The notes: a model not told the origin generated them from the letters alone. A stretch of DNA of 10,006 nucleotides from Candidatus Zipacnadia bacterium (GCA_029820915.1 JALGUI010000226.1:1-10006), one strand, 5' to 3'; counted from the first letter of the stretch, positions 1 to 6,633 are shown. Made by a program: numbers and translations.

Positions 1-708
1 CTCGCCGTCCACCAGCGGGTAGAACTCGGGGTTGCTCTCGCCGAAGACCTGCGGGTCATACAGCACGCGCAGGTTGTGGTGGAAGCTGATCGTCCCGTGC
101 ATGCCGTTCTTGCGGGCCCACTCATTGTGCGCACCGCGCCCGCCGCTGAAGAGGCGGGACATGAAGGCGGGCTCGTCGCGCACCGGCTCGTCGGGGATGG
201 TGATGGTCGCGGCCGCGGGCACGTCCCGGCCGTCCGCGCCCGGCAGCAGCCAGCGCACGCCCAGGAAGCGCTTCAGGAAGCCGTAGACTCCGAACTCCGT
301 GCCACTCGGGCTCGCGCCCAGGATGACGATGGTGTCGTCGGCCGGGAACTGGATCACGTAGCCGTCCGTGCCCATCTCGCCCAGGTCGATATCGAGCGAC
401 TGGACGTACCCGGTCTCGCCCACGTGAATCTCGCCCAGGTCGATATCGAGCGACTGGACGTACCCGGTCTCGCCCACGTGAATTGCGGGCGCTCCCTGCG
501 GCGCATCACTGCTCACGGCGAGCGTGGCGCCCGACGCCTCCTCCACGCAGCTCACCAGCTCCGCCACGGCGCGGCTGACCTGGTCCGGCGGCTCCTGCGC
601 GGTCACGATGGTCGCCAGTGGCCGGCCGTCCTGCACGATGGTGACGGGCGCCGCGCAGGCCATCGAACTCACCACCACCGCCAGCGCTGCAAGTGCGAGA
701 TATCGCAT
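1..708 (-). CDS. Secreted DUF4838-type protein, N-terminal part (C-terminus outside window)
   Basis: 236 residues are visible and the frame is still open at base 1, so the C-terminus is missing. The ATG at 706-708 follows an AGGGTGGA ribosome-binding site. Residues 1-19 form a signal peptide (hydrophobic ALAALAVVVSSM, probable cleavage after ACA), so the product is exported. The rest matches the alpha-glucuronidase-like N-terminal fold that precedes DUF4838: TIVILG, GTEFGVYGFL and GVRWLLPG, then VRDEPAFMSR, and SFHHNL near the visible end. It is a paralogue of the gene just upstream on the same strand (739-3109); only 30 bp separate that gene's stop from this start, so the two probably form one operon. 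Residues 76-93 (starting IHVGETGYVQ) are repeated exactly as residues 94-111, encoded by a 54-bp tandem duplication; the paralogue has this segment once. DUF4838 proteins occur near glycan-degradation genes, but their activity is not established. I infer an exported carbohydrate-active role, substrate unknown. Confidence 0.85.
   Translation of the reverse strand, partial: MRYLALAALAVVVSSMACAAPVTIVQDGRPLATIVTAQEPPDQVSRAVAELVSCVEEASGATLAVSSDAPQGAPAIHVGETGYVQSLDIDLGEIHVGETGYVQSLDIDLGEMGTDGYVIQFPADDTIVILGASPSGTEFGVYGFLKRFLGVRWLLPGADGRDVPAAATITIPDEPVRDEPAFMSRLFSGGRGAHNEWARKNGMHGTISFHHNLRVLYDPQVFGESNPEFYPLVDGE
374..483. repeat. Exact 54-bp in-frame tandem duplication
   Basis: Bases 374-427 and 428-481 are identical, and the match at period 54 runs on for 2 more bases (374-429 equals 428-483). 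The unit length is a multiple of three, so the reading frame of the DUF4838-type gene is kept and 18 residues are doubled. The paralogous gene at 739-3109 has a single copy of the equivalent segment (IHVGRTPYVEAQVIDLGD), so one copy is the ancestral state. The absence of any substitution means it is either very recent or an assembly artefact. Confidence 0.97.
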
Positions 709-738
709 GTCGTCCACCCTTTCGTGTCGATGAGCGCC

Positions 739-3109
739 TCACTGCGCCTCCGCATCGTCCGCGAGGCGGATGAGCACGACGTCGTCGATGTAGATTCGCT
801 TGCCCTCCGGGAAGTCGCGCGCCCACACGCCCGCGCGGATTGCGACCGCGCCCGCGGGCGGCTCGCGCACGTCCATGACCGTCGCGACCGTGTGCCAGCG
901 ACCGGGCGCCGGCGTGATGCTGGTGGTGCTGCCCTTGGGCAGATTGTGGCTGATGTCGTCGAGGGGCGTGAGGCTGAGGTCAACGAAGCCGCCCTCCTCC
1001 TGTCCCTCCGGGAGGTACAGACGTGCGACCAGGCAGTAGACGCCGGGCTCGAAGTCGATGGCCTGGTGCGGCCCGCCGTACTGCACTCCGTCGCAGCGGA
1101 GAGAGTACGCGCCCGAGTCCGCCAACTCATCGGTGCGCACCAGCGACCCCACGCTCTCCTGCAGCCAGTAGCTCCAGCCGGTCGCCTGCGCGCCGTCGCC
1201 CTCCTCGAAGGAGGCGTTGGCGGTCAGCCCGTCGTCGCCGCGCGCGCACCGCGTCCGAGCGCGCCGCCCAGTCGAAGAGCGTCCACATGTCCCGCGCGCC
1301 CCAGTCATGGCCCGAAATCAGGTCGTAGCGGTCGATCTGGAAGCAGTGGTGCAGGAACGGGTGCCCGTCGAAGTCCTCCGCCGACAGACTGCGCCGCCAC
1401 TCCGCCATCTCAGAGCGCCGCAGGATGTCGTCGAGCCACGCCAGCGCCTCCGCCTCCGTCGCCAGCTCCGGCGCCGGGCCCTTCCGCGGGTAGGCGATCG
1501 CGGAGGCCTCGTAGTACTCGAAGGCGCGCAGCAGCAGCTTCGCCCGCGCGCGCTGCTCGTCGGTCTGCGCGTTCGCGACCGCTGCCTCCAGCCACTCGCG
1601 GCTCTGCGCGATTTCGTCGAGCGACACGTCTTCGAGGTAGGTCGGCACGTTGAAGCGCAGGTACTGGCCCTGCTCGGTCCACCACTCCGAGTCGAGGATG
1701 CGGCGGGTCCAGAAGTCCTCCCAGTGCGCGTAGTAGCGCTTCACGTAGGGCGCCGCCTCCGGTCCCACCGCCAGCTCGTACCACTCGTCCAGCAACTCGT
1801 CCACATCCGCGTGCGGGTCCCACTGCAGCTTGAGCGAGACGTAGAGCTTGGGGCCCTCGCCGAAGTTCGGGTACGCCTCCGCCGTCAGCGCGCGCACACC
1901 GTCCTCGTAGCCCGAGCGGTAGTAGTCGGCCATGTGGTGGAAGTAGACGCGCGGCACCAGGTAGCTGGCCCCGTAGATGTAGTCGTACCAGCCGACGACC
2001 GGCACCGCGTCCGCCCAACGCTGCGTGACTTCCTCTCCGGCGGCGCGGATCTCCGGGTCGATCCACTTCATCCGGTCATAGGTCACGTAGGGGATAAGCC
2101 GCGGATGCACCGGCACGCGATCGGGCGGCTCGAAGATCTCCGAGTAGGCCAGGAAGCCGAACCACTTGTCCGGATGGCGCTCCAGCACGCCCTCGACCAC
2201 CGCGTTGCACCAGGTGAAGTAGCGGTCGGAGAGGTGGTCGCGGCCGATCACGTTCTTGCGGCCCGGGTCCAGCGCCCGGCAGCTCTCGCACTCGCAGTGC
2301 CCGCTGCCGTCGGTGACGCCGAGCGAGTAGGACTGCTCCTCGGGATGCTCGTCAAAGTACGCGACGATGCGCTCGATCGCGGTCTCGACGATCCCGGGTG
2401 CCGTGAAGCATGGCTGCCAGGAGTGTGACCCCGGCGGCGGCAGGTAGCGCTCGCCGTTGCGGATGGGGAAGAACTCCGGGTGTGTCGCCACGTCCTGCTC
2501 GGGCGGGAAGAGGTGGTTGAGGTTGTGGTGGAACTCGATGCGCGAATGCAGCCGGTTGCGCCGCGCCCACAGCCACTGGGCATCGAGGCGCAGGCCGAAG
2601 TACTTGCGTGAGAAGAACGCCGGCTCATCGCGCACGGCCTCGCCCGGGATGGTGATCGTCTCATGCGCGGGCACGTGGGTGCCGTCCGGACCGGGCATCA
2701 GCCAGCGCACGCCCACGTAGCGCTCCAGGAAGTCGTAGACTCCGAACTCGGTGCCCCAGTCGGTGGGGCCGAGGATCACGATCGTCCGCTCATCCGGGAA
2801 CTCGATGACGAAGCCGTCACCGTCGAGGTCGCCCAGGTCGATGACCTGCGCCTCCACGTAAGGCGTGCGGCCGACGTGGATGGTCGCCATGCCCTCCGGC
2901 GGCGCGTCGGCAAGCTCCAGCAGCGCGCCGGTAGAGCGCTCGATCAGCGCCTGCATCTCACCGACGGCCTCGGCGAGCTGTTCGGAGGCGTCGGGCTGGA
3001 GCACGATGACGGCCGCCGGCTCGCCGTCGCGGACGATGGTGACCGCCGCCTGGCTCGCGGCGGCGTGCGCGACCAGCAGTGCGAGAATCACGGCTGTCTG
3101 TGGCCTCAC
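739..3109 (-). CDS. Secreted DUF4838 protein with C-terminal carbohydrate-binding-like domain, frameshifted
   Basis: The start is GTG at 3107-3109 behind AGAGGTG; the stop is TGA at 739-741. Repaired length is about 790 residues. Residues 1-21 are a signal peptide (AVILALLVAHAAASQA). Residues 24-160 resemble the GH67-type N-terminal domain (TIVILG 109-114, EFGVYDFLE 121-129). Residues 160-600 are the DUF4838 region, with the HHNLNHLFPPE segment (194-204) and DGSGHCECESC (267-277), a Cys cluster typical of the family. The last 165 residues (from NASFEEGDG; GWSYW, GAYSLRCDG, YIDDVVL) look like a CBM4/9-type beta-sandwich. Between the two parts the frame shifts in a GC-dinucleotide run at 1238-1248: the upstream frame, ending in DWAARSDAV, runs on as arginine-rich nonsense to a stop near 1127, while the neighbouring frame resumes with GDDGLTANASF. 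One extra base, four extra bases or a two-base loss would each explain it; sequencing error or slippage is likely. I infer an exported carbohydrate-active protein, with reaction and substrate unknown. Confidence 0.85.
1238..1248 (-). other. Frameshift site in GC-dinucleotide run
   Basis: The alternating C/G run here marks the point where protein-like sequence changes frame in the DUF4838 gene. Upstream codons give LFDWAARSDAV; downstream sense needs the neighbouring frame (GDDGLTANASFEEG). Such runs are prone to both polymerase slippage and sequencing error, so I cannot say whether the gene is truly broken. Confidence 0.8.
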
Positions 3110-3262
3110 TGGACACCTCTCACGCGCAAGCTGCCGGCCCCGGGGTCGAGGCGGTGCTCGCCACTTAGCGGCTGTATCCCATCACCGGCAGGGGTATTCG
3201 CGGTCGGAGCGTGGCCAACCTGTCTCGCAGCCCGGAATGGTGGCCTTGCCCGCAGAAGGAGT

Positions 3263-3294
3263 GAAGCCGGGCGCGAGACCTCGCGCCCGGCTTC
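3263..3294 (-). terminator. 14-bp perfect hairpin after pseudopilin gene
   Basis: Bases 3263-3276 pair perfectly with 3281-3294 around a GACC loop: 14 pairs, mostly G-C, with AT pairs at the base of the stem. It lies 21 bp past the pseudopilin stop codon. On the minus strand it is followed by ACTCCTTCT rather than a clean T run, so it may terminate weakly, act with Rho, or protect the mRNA 3' end. The remainder of 3110-3262 holds no convincing gene and only weak promoter-like matches for the DUF4838 genes (TTGGCC and TACCCC on the minus strand). Confidence 0.75.
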
Positions 3295-3315
3295 GTGGAT
3301 CTGCGTGAGTTGTGC

Positions 3316-3966
3316 TCAGGGCAGGCCCTGCCGGGTCGCCAGGACCAGGTTGGTGCGATGGACGCTGTCGGCCTTGTACCACTTGGCGTGGCCGTCCGCG
3401 AAGCCGTAGTTGCCGCCGTCGTTGTGCAGGGTCGGGATGTAGGAGATGCCACCGTAGGTGATGAGGTAGAGCCCGTTGCCGCCGTAGCCGGTGGACTGCG
3501 GGTCGCCGATGACGATGGACTCGGCCGGCGCCTTGATGTCCGACTCGTTGACGACCTGGTTGTTCCACGTGTCGTAGTCAAGGTAGTAGTAGCCGTAGCC
3601 GTCGTAGCCCGAGGGCGTGGCCTGACCGCTCATGCCGCGGATGTTCAAGCCGTAGCCGCCGCAGTAGCCGATCCCGTGGGGCTTGGCGGGACAGATGAAG
3701 ATCTGGGTGTTCATCACGTACGGCGCCCACTTCTCGTACCAGAAGCGGTTCGTGCCCGGATGCAGATACGCGATGGTGTGGCTGCCGTCGTAGTCCCCGG
3801 CGTACATGATGCACGCCGTCATGAGCTGCTTGACGTTGGAGTTGCACGAGGCCTGCTTGGCCTTCTCCCGCGCCCGTGCGAAGACCGGGAACAGGATGGC
3901 GGCGAGTATCGCGATGATCGCGATCACAACCAGCAGCTCGATCAGAGTGAAGCCTCTTCGGCGCAT
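3316..3966 (-). CDS. Type IV pilin-like protein (pseudopilin), H-x9-DG type
   Basis: 216 residues. The prepilin leader is MRRRG, with the peptidase site before FTLIE (mature Glu5 = E10), followed by one N-terminal hydrophobic helix LLVVIAIIAILAAILFPVF (residues 11-29) and AREKAKQASC. The C-terminal domain has HNDGGNYGFADG (181-192), an exact H-x9-DG motif, the signature of prepilin-processing-associated proteins common in Planctomycetes and Armatimonadota. Mature protein is expected at the inner membrane or in a pilus or type II secretion pseudopilus. I chose the ATG at 3964-3966 because AGGAGG sits just upstream and the FTLIE leader length is then normal; a GTG 33 bp further out would begin almost at the predicted transcription start. 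It has its own promoter (4008-4037) and terminator (3263-3294), so it is a single-gene transcript. No other pilus or secretion gene is in the window. The real role (adhesion, secretion, surface structure) cannot be told from sequence. Confidence 0.93.
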   Translation of the reverse strand: MRRRGFTLIELLVVIAIIAILAAILFPVFARAREKAKQASCNSNVKQLMTACIMYAGDYDGSHTIAYLHPGTNRFWYEKWAPYVMNTQIFICPAKPHGIGYCGGYGLNIRGMSGQATPSGYDGYGYYYLDYDTWNNQVVNESDIKAPAESIVIGDPQSTGYGGNGLYLITYGGISYIPTLHNDGGNYGFADGHAKWYKADSVHRTNLVLATRQGLP

Positions 3967-3970
3967 ATGA

Positions 3971-3980
3971 TCTCCTCCTC
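3971..3980 (-). promoter_or_regulatory. Strong Shine-Dalgarno of pseudopilin gene
   Basis: The minus strand reads GAGGAGGAGA, then TCAT, then the ATG at 3966. This near-perfect anti-16S match fixes the ATG rather than the upstream GTG (3999) as the start and suggests strong translation. Confidence 0.9.
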
Positions 3981-4007
3981 TGGAGATAGCGGTGTTCACG
4001 GCCTGGG

Positions 4008-4037
4008 ATTATACAGGTTTTCGCCGCGAAATGCCAA
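4008..4037 (-). promoter_or_regulatory. Sigma-70-type promoter of pseudopilin gene
   Basis: On the minus strand TTGGCA (4032-4037, five of six consensus bases) is followed after 18 bp by a perfect TATAAT (4008-4013). The transcript should begin near 4001, giving a leader of about 35 nt that contains the ribosome-binding site. This is the best housekeeping-type promoter in the window. Confidence 0.8.
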
Positions 4038-4109
4038 GCCCTCCGGCAATAGGGGTGTGACCGATCCAGTGTGTAGACCGCGACGGCCAACGGCTTCCTC
4101 ACCCCCTCC

Positions 4110-4145
4110 GGCTGCTGCGCAGCCTCCTCCCCCGCCCGGTGGCGG
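4110..4145 (-). terminator. Possible terminator: two adjacent GC hairpins after isomerase-like gene
   Basis: Bases 4110-4115 (GGCTGC) pair with 4119-4124 around a TGC loop, and 4132-4136 (CCGCC) pair with 4141-4145 around CGGT. Both lie within 40 bp of the isomerase-like gene's stop on the minus strand. There is no T tract, so termination is a guess; they may only be GC-rich spacer structure. Confidence 0.35.
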
Positions 4146-4148
4146 AGG

Positions 4149-4939
4149 CTACAGGTAACTGCGTAGCTCGGCGAAGTTGTGGCGCATGGCGGCCATCGGG
4201 TCGTCCGTCGGGGCGGTCTCGAACACCAGCCAGCCGTCGTAGGCGATGGCCTGCACCGCGTCGGCGACCGCCTGCATGTCCACGTCGCCCTCGCCGAGCA
4301 GTTCCGCGCCCGCCTCCTTAATGTGGATCATCTTCACGCCGTCGCCCAGCGCCCGGACCATCTCGGCGGGGTCGTGGCCCGCGCTGCGCAGGTTGCCGAT
4401 GTCGAAGTAGATGCCCACCTGCGGATGGTCGGCGATCTCGACCACGCCCTGCATCGTCTCGAGGTCCACCGTGCACTCGACGCACAGCACGATCTCGTCG
4501 TTGCCGGCTTCCTCGACGGCCTCGCGGATGCCCCGGAGGTCCGGCTCGAGCCGCGGATCGTCCAGCTTCGGCGCCATCGCCTGGAAGTGCGGCAACAGGA
4601 TGCCGTCGCACGCCAGGTCGGTGGCCGCGTCGATCGCCTCGATCAGGTGCGCCTTGCCGCGCCGCCACTCGTCCTCGTCGGTGGTCAGGCAGTTGGCGTC
4701 CCGCCAGGTGGCCAGCGACAGTGAGGAGATGGCGAGGTCGAACTCCTCGCACAGCCCCACCAGCTCGTCCCCACCAGCTCGTCCCGGCCCTCCTCGTCAA
4801 AGACCATCATGCCGTGCATGTTGGGGCTGTCGCGAGGGATCATCTCAATGCCGTCGAAGCCGAGCCCCTTCGCGCGGCGGAACTTCTCCTCAAGCGTGAT
4901 ATCGGCGCCCATGAGCGTCTCGCGGATCCCGTATCGCAT
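4149..4939 (-). CDS. Sugar phosphate isomerase/epimerase-like TIM-barrel protein, frameshifted by a 14-bp duplication
   Basis: With one copy of the 14-bp repeat removed the gene encodes 258 residues, a normal length for xylose-isomerase-like (AP_endonuc_2) TIM-barrel proteins. Start ATG 4937-4939 (MRYGIRETLMG), stop TAG 4149-4151. The expected metal ligands are visible at E150 (VECTVD), D175 (FDIGN), H201 (IHIKE) and E236 (VFETAP). No signal peptide, so it is cytoplasmic. Family members isomerise or epimerise sugars and inositols at a divalent metal site; the exact substrate cannot be read here. As given, the frame shifts at codon 57: DELVG is followed by nonsense, and sense resumes in another frame at LCEEFDLAISS. 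Deleting one repeat copy joins DELVG directly to LCEEFD. It is divergently placed from the UroD-like gene with 156 bp between starts, so the two may be co-regulated. Recognition of the family is firm; whether the break is real is not. Confidence 0.88.
4755..4785. repeat. Exact 14-bp tandem duplication causing frameshift
   Basis: Bases 4755-4768 and 4769-4782 are identical (CCCCACCAGCTCGT), and the match continues 3 further bases (CCC) at period 14. Fourteen is not a multiple of three, so it shifts the isomerase-like frame. Removing one unit restores a continuous 258-residue protein with no other change, so the duplication is the whole lesion. Confidence 0.96.
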
Positions 4940-5095
4940 GTGCATCGCTCCTGACGAGTGTGCATTCCCTGGATGAGCGCACGGTACTTGGCTCTCGCCA
5001 CCGTCGGCACCTCCCGCTCGGGTGCGGAGGGCAACCGCGCGGGCGCAGCGAACTGCGCGGCTCTGGAACAGCTCGTCCGGAAGCGGTGATTGCAC
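4940..5095. promoter_or_regulatory. Divergent intergenic region between isomerase-like and UroD-like genes
   Basis: These 156 bp separate two divergent starts and should hold both promoters, but I see no convincing -35/-10 pair on either strand. The one clear structure is a 6-bp hairpin GCGCAG-CGAA-CTGCGC (5043-5058), about 40 bp before the UroD-like start; it would lie in that gene's leader or act as an operator-like dyad. Confidence 0.45.
4947..4952 (-). promoter_or_regulatory. Ribosome-binding site deciding the isomerase-like start
   Basis: The minus strand reads AGGAGC, then GATGCAC, then ATG at 4937-4939. Another ATG at 4943-4945 lies only about 2 nt from the site, too close for normal initiation, so the inner ATG is preferred. 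Confidence 0.7.
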
Positions 5096-6231
5096 ATGGC
5101 GACCGGCGGCGCGCACAGCCCGCTCTCCCTCAAGCCCGACTACCACGAGGCCGCGGAGCGCTGGCGGGCGTTCTGGGCCGGCGAGATGCTCGACCGCCCG
5201 CCGGTCATCATCACCTGCCCCAACCCGGCCGCCGAGCCCGCCGCGCGCCCCACCTACTGGACGATGCTGACCCGGCCGCCGAGCCCGCCGCGCGCCCCAC
5301 CTACTGGACGATGCTGCACGATCCGCTGGATGAGCTGGTGGCGCAGACGGACGCGTACATGGAGACACGTTACTGGGGCGGCGACGCCATGCCGCAGCTC
5401 TCGCCCGGCTTCGGCCCCGACATCTTCGCGGCCTTCCTGGGGGCGGAGCTGGAGTTCGCGCGCGACCAGGAGCATCGCACGAGCTGGGCCGAGGTGTTCG
5501 TCGAGCGGTGGGAGGACGTGCTGCCCCTGCGCATCCACGAGAACCGCTACTGGACGCGCCTGCGCGAGCTGACGCGGCGTCTCGCCGAGGCCGCCGAGGG
5601 CCGGTGGCTGGTCTCGCACCTGGACCTGCACTCGAACCTTGATGCGCTTGAGGCCATCCGCGGCGCCACCAGGTTCTGCGTGGACTTGTACGACTACCCC
5701 GACCTCATCGAGCAGGCAAACGATCAGGTGCGCGCCCTCTACGCACCCGTGTATGACACCTTCCACGCCGACGGGGCGATGGACCGTGCCGGGACGGGCG
5801 CGGGCTGGATACCCGCGTTCTGCGAGGGCAAGTGCAATGCCATCCAGTGTGACTTCGCCGCGCTCGTCGGCCCCGAGCACTTCAGGAGCTTCATCGGGCC
5901 CGACCTTGAGGCCGAAGCCGAACACCTCGATCACTGCATCTATCACTGGGATGGGCCCACGTCACTGGTCCACATGGATGACCTGATGGCGATCGAGGCC
6001 ATCGACTGCATCCAGTGGGTGCCCGGCTCAGGGAGCGCGCCGCTGGTGGAGTGGCTGGACCTGCTGGAGGAGGTGCAGAGGCGGGGCAAGAGCGTCATGG
6101 TCTACTGCAGTATTGAGGAGCTGCCGCGCTTCCACGAGCGACTGCGGCCCGATCGCCTGTTCTACAGCACCAGCGCGCCGAGTCTTCACGAGTTGGAGCG
6201 CACACTCGAGTGGGTCGCCGCGAACACGTGA
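5096..6231 (+). CDS. Uroporphyrinogen decarboxylase-family (UroD-like) protein, frameshifted by a 47-bp duplication
   Basis: The ATG at 5096-5098 follows GGTGAT (5085-5090); the stop is TGA at 6229-6231. With one copy of the 47-bp repeat removed the product is 362 residues, the usual length of UroD/MtaA-type TIM barrels. Family landmarks are RPPVIIT (35-40), the QCDFAALVGPEHF segment (235-247), YHWDG (267-271), HMDDL (277-281) and IQWVPGSG (290-297). No signal peptide: cytoplasmic. True HemE decarboxylates uroporphyrinogen III, while corrinoid methyltransferases of this family carry an H-x-C zinc motif. Here the equivalent position reads H-W-D, and the sequence belongs to the divergent UroD-like group abundant in Planctomycetes and Armatimonadota, so neither heme synthesis nor methyl transfer should be assumed. 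As given, the frame is lost after TYWTML: the duplicate puts the ribosome out of frame, and sense resumes with the second TYWTML followed by HDPLDEL. It is divergent from the isomerase-like gene, whose reading frame is broken in the same manner. Confidence 0.87.
5223..5316. repeat. Exact 47-bp tandem duplication causing frameshift
   Basis: Bases 5223-5269 and 5270-5316 are identical, with mismatches immediately outside (no extra microhomology). Forty-seven is not a multiple of three, so the UroD-like gene is frameshifted. Deleting either copy gives an uninterrupted 362-residue protein. This is an exact duplication with no divergence. Confidence 0.97.
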
Positions 6232-6263
6232 CGGCGCGCCTATTGCGCGACGCGCCATCACGT
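6226..6263. terminator. Inverted repeat between convergent genes, possible bidirectional terminator
   Basis: ACGTGACGGCGCG (6226-6238) pairs with CGCGCCATCACGT (6251-6263), 12 of 13 positions, around a 12-nt loop. The left arm contains the UroD-like stop codon. It lies between that gene and the convergent DUF2188 gene, whose stop is at 6301. Neither side has a real T tract, so Rho-independent activity is uncertain. Bases 6264-6300 hold nothing else I recognise. Confidence 0.5.
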
Positions 6264-6300
6264 AATGTTCATGATTTGTCGCAACCGCATGCCGAAGCGA

Positions 6301-6525
6301 CTATGCCTGGTAGTTACGTTGCTCCTTGACCTTGCCATCCTTGCCCTTCTTGACCGCCCGGGCCTTGTCCTTCTTAGCCATCTTGAGCGCCACCGCCCAA
6401 GCCTCCTTCTGCGTGTCATGCTTGGAACTGGGACGCTTGTTCCCCTCACGGATGACGGCCCACCTCTCGCCGTCAAGCTGCACCACGACGGCCTTCGCTG
6501 CTGCCTTCCGCTTTGCCTTCGCCAT
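6301..6525 (-). CDS. Small basic DUF2188 domain protein
   Basis: 74 residues, ATG at 6523-6525, stop TAG at 6301-6303. After a Lys/Ala-rich head (MAKAKRKAAAKA) the protein is one DUF2188 unit: VVVQLDGERWAVIREG (13-28), SSKHDTQKEAWAVALKMAK (33-51) and a tail ending GKDGKVKEQRNYQA. Family members usually read W-x-V-(K/I)-x-E-G, then S-x-x-H-x-T-(K/Q)-x-E-A, and finish on G-(K/R)-D-G-(K/R)-I-x-E-x-x-x-Y, which fits. DUF2188 has no established function; the fold is a small mixed alpha/beta unit. The protein is strongly basic, so nucleic-acid contact is possible but only inferred. An open frame continues upstream to 6603, but that part overlaps the predicted promoter, so I start at the inner ATG; a GTG at 6532-6534 is an alternative. 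It is less GC-rich by eye than its neighbours. It is transcribed separately from the DMT gene upstream, with a terminator and a promoter between them. Confidence 0.85.
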   Translation of the reverse strand: MAKAKRKAAAKAVVVQLDGERWAVIREGNKRPSSKHDTQKEAWAVALKMAKKDKARAVKKGKDGKVKEQRNYQA

Positions 6526-6571
6526 GTGGACCACGCTTTCTGCGACAGAATCCGTCACTCTATCCCGCTTC

Positions 6572-6600
6572 TGTTTATCGCATGTAGCCAGAAATGTCAA
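6572..6600 (-). promoter_or_regulatory. Sigma-70-type promoter of DUF2188 gene
   Basis: The minus strand has a perfect TTGACA (6595-6600), a 17-bp spacer and TAAACA (6572-6577, three of six consensus bases including the first two). Immediately upstream is an unusually A/T-rich stretch (6601-6617) that could act as an UP element. The transcript would start about 40 nt before the ATG at 6525. Confidence 0.55.
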
Positions 6601-6610
6601 CAATAATATG

Positions 6611-6633
6611 AAGAAAAGCGCCCTTTGGGGCGC
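6611..6633 (-). terminator. Intrinsic terminator of the DMT transporter gene
   Basis: On the minus strand GCGCCC (6628-6633) pairs with GGGCGC (6618-6623) around CAAA, followed directly by TTTTCTT (6611-6617). This is the classic hairpin-plus-T-tract form, 75 bp past the transporter stop. The T tract continues into the A/T-rich upstream element of the DUF2188 promoter, so one transcription unit ends where the next begins. Bases 6634-6708 show no gene. Confidence 0.82.

Noticed and set aside
76..1653. Long plus-strand open frame opposite the DUF4838 genes
   Set aside because: It is Arg/Ala/Pro-rich with low-complexity runs, has no recognisable motif, and lies antisense to genes with clear family motifs. 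GC-rich codon bias makes such frames by chance.
3964..3999. Upstream GTG start for the pseudopilin (3999)
   Set aside because: It lies at the predicted transcription start, lacks a ribosome-binding site, and would lengthen a normal five-residue prepilin leader.
4110..4145. Two adjacent hairpins as a riboswitch or REP-type repeat
   Set aside because: The stems are only 5-6 bp and no second copy exists in the window, so I list them only as a weak terminator candidate.
4179..4724. Plus-strand open frame opposite the isomerase-like gene
   Set aside because: It is a mirror of a real gene whose metal-ligand motifs are clear on the other strand; no motif of its own.
6526..6603. N-terminal extension of the DUF2188 protein to 6603
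   Set aside because: It would begin inside the TTGACA box, and the family domain starts well after the inner ATG.
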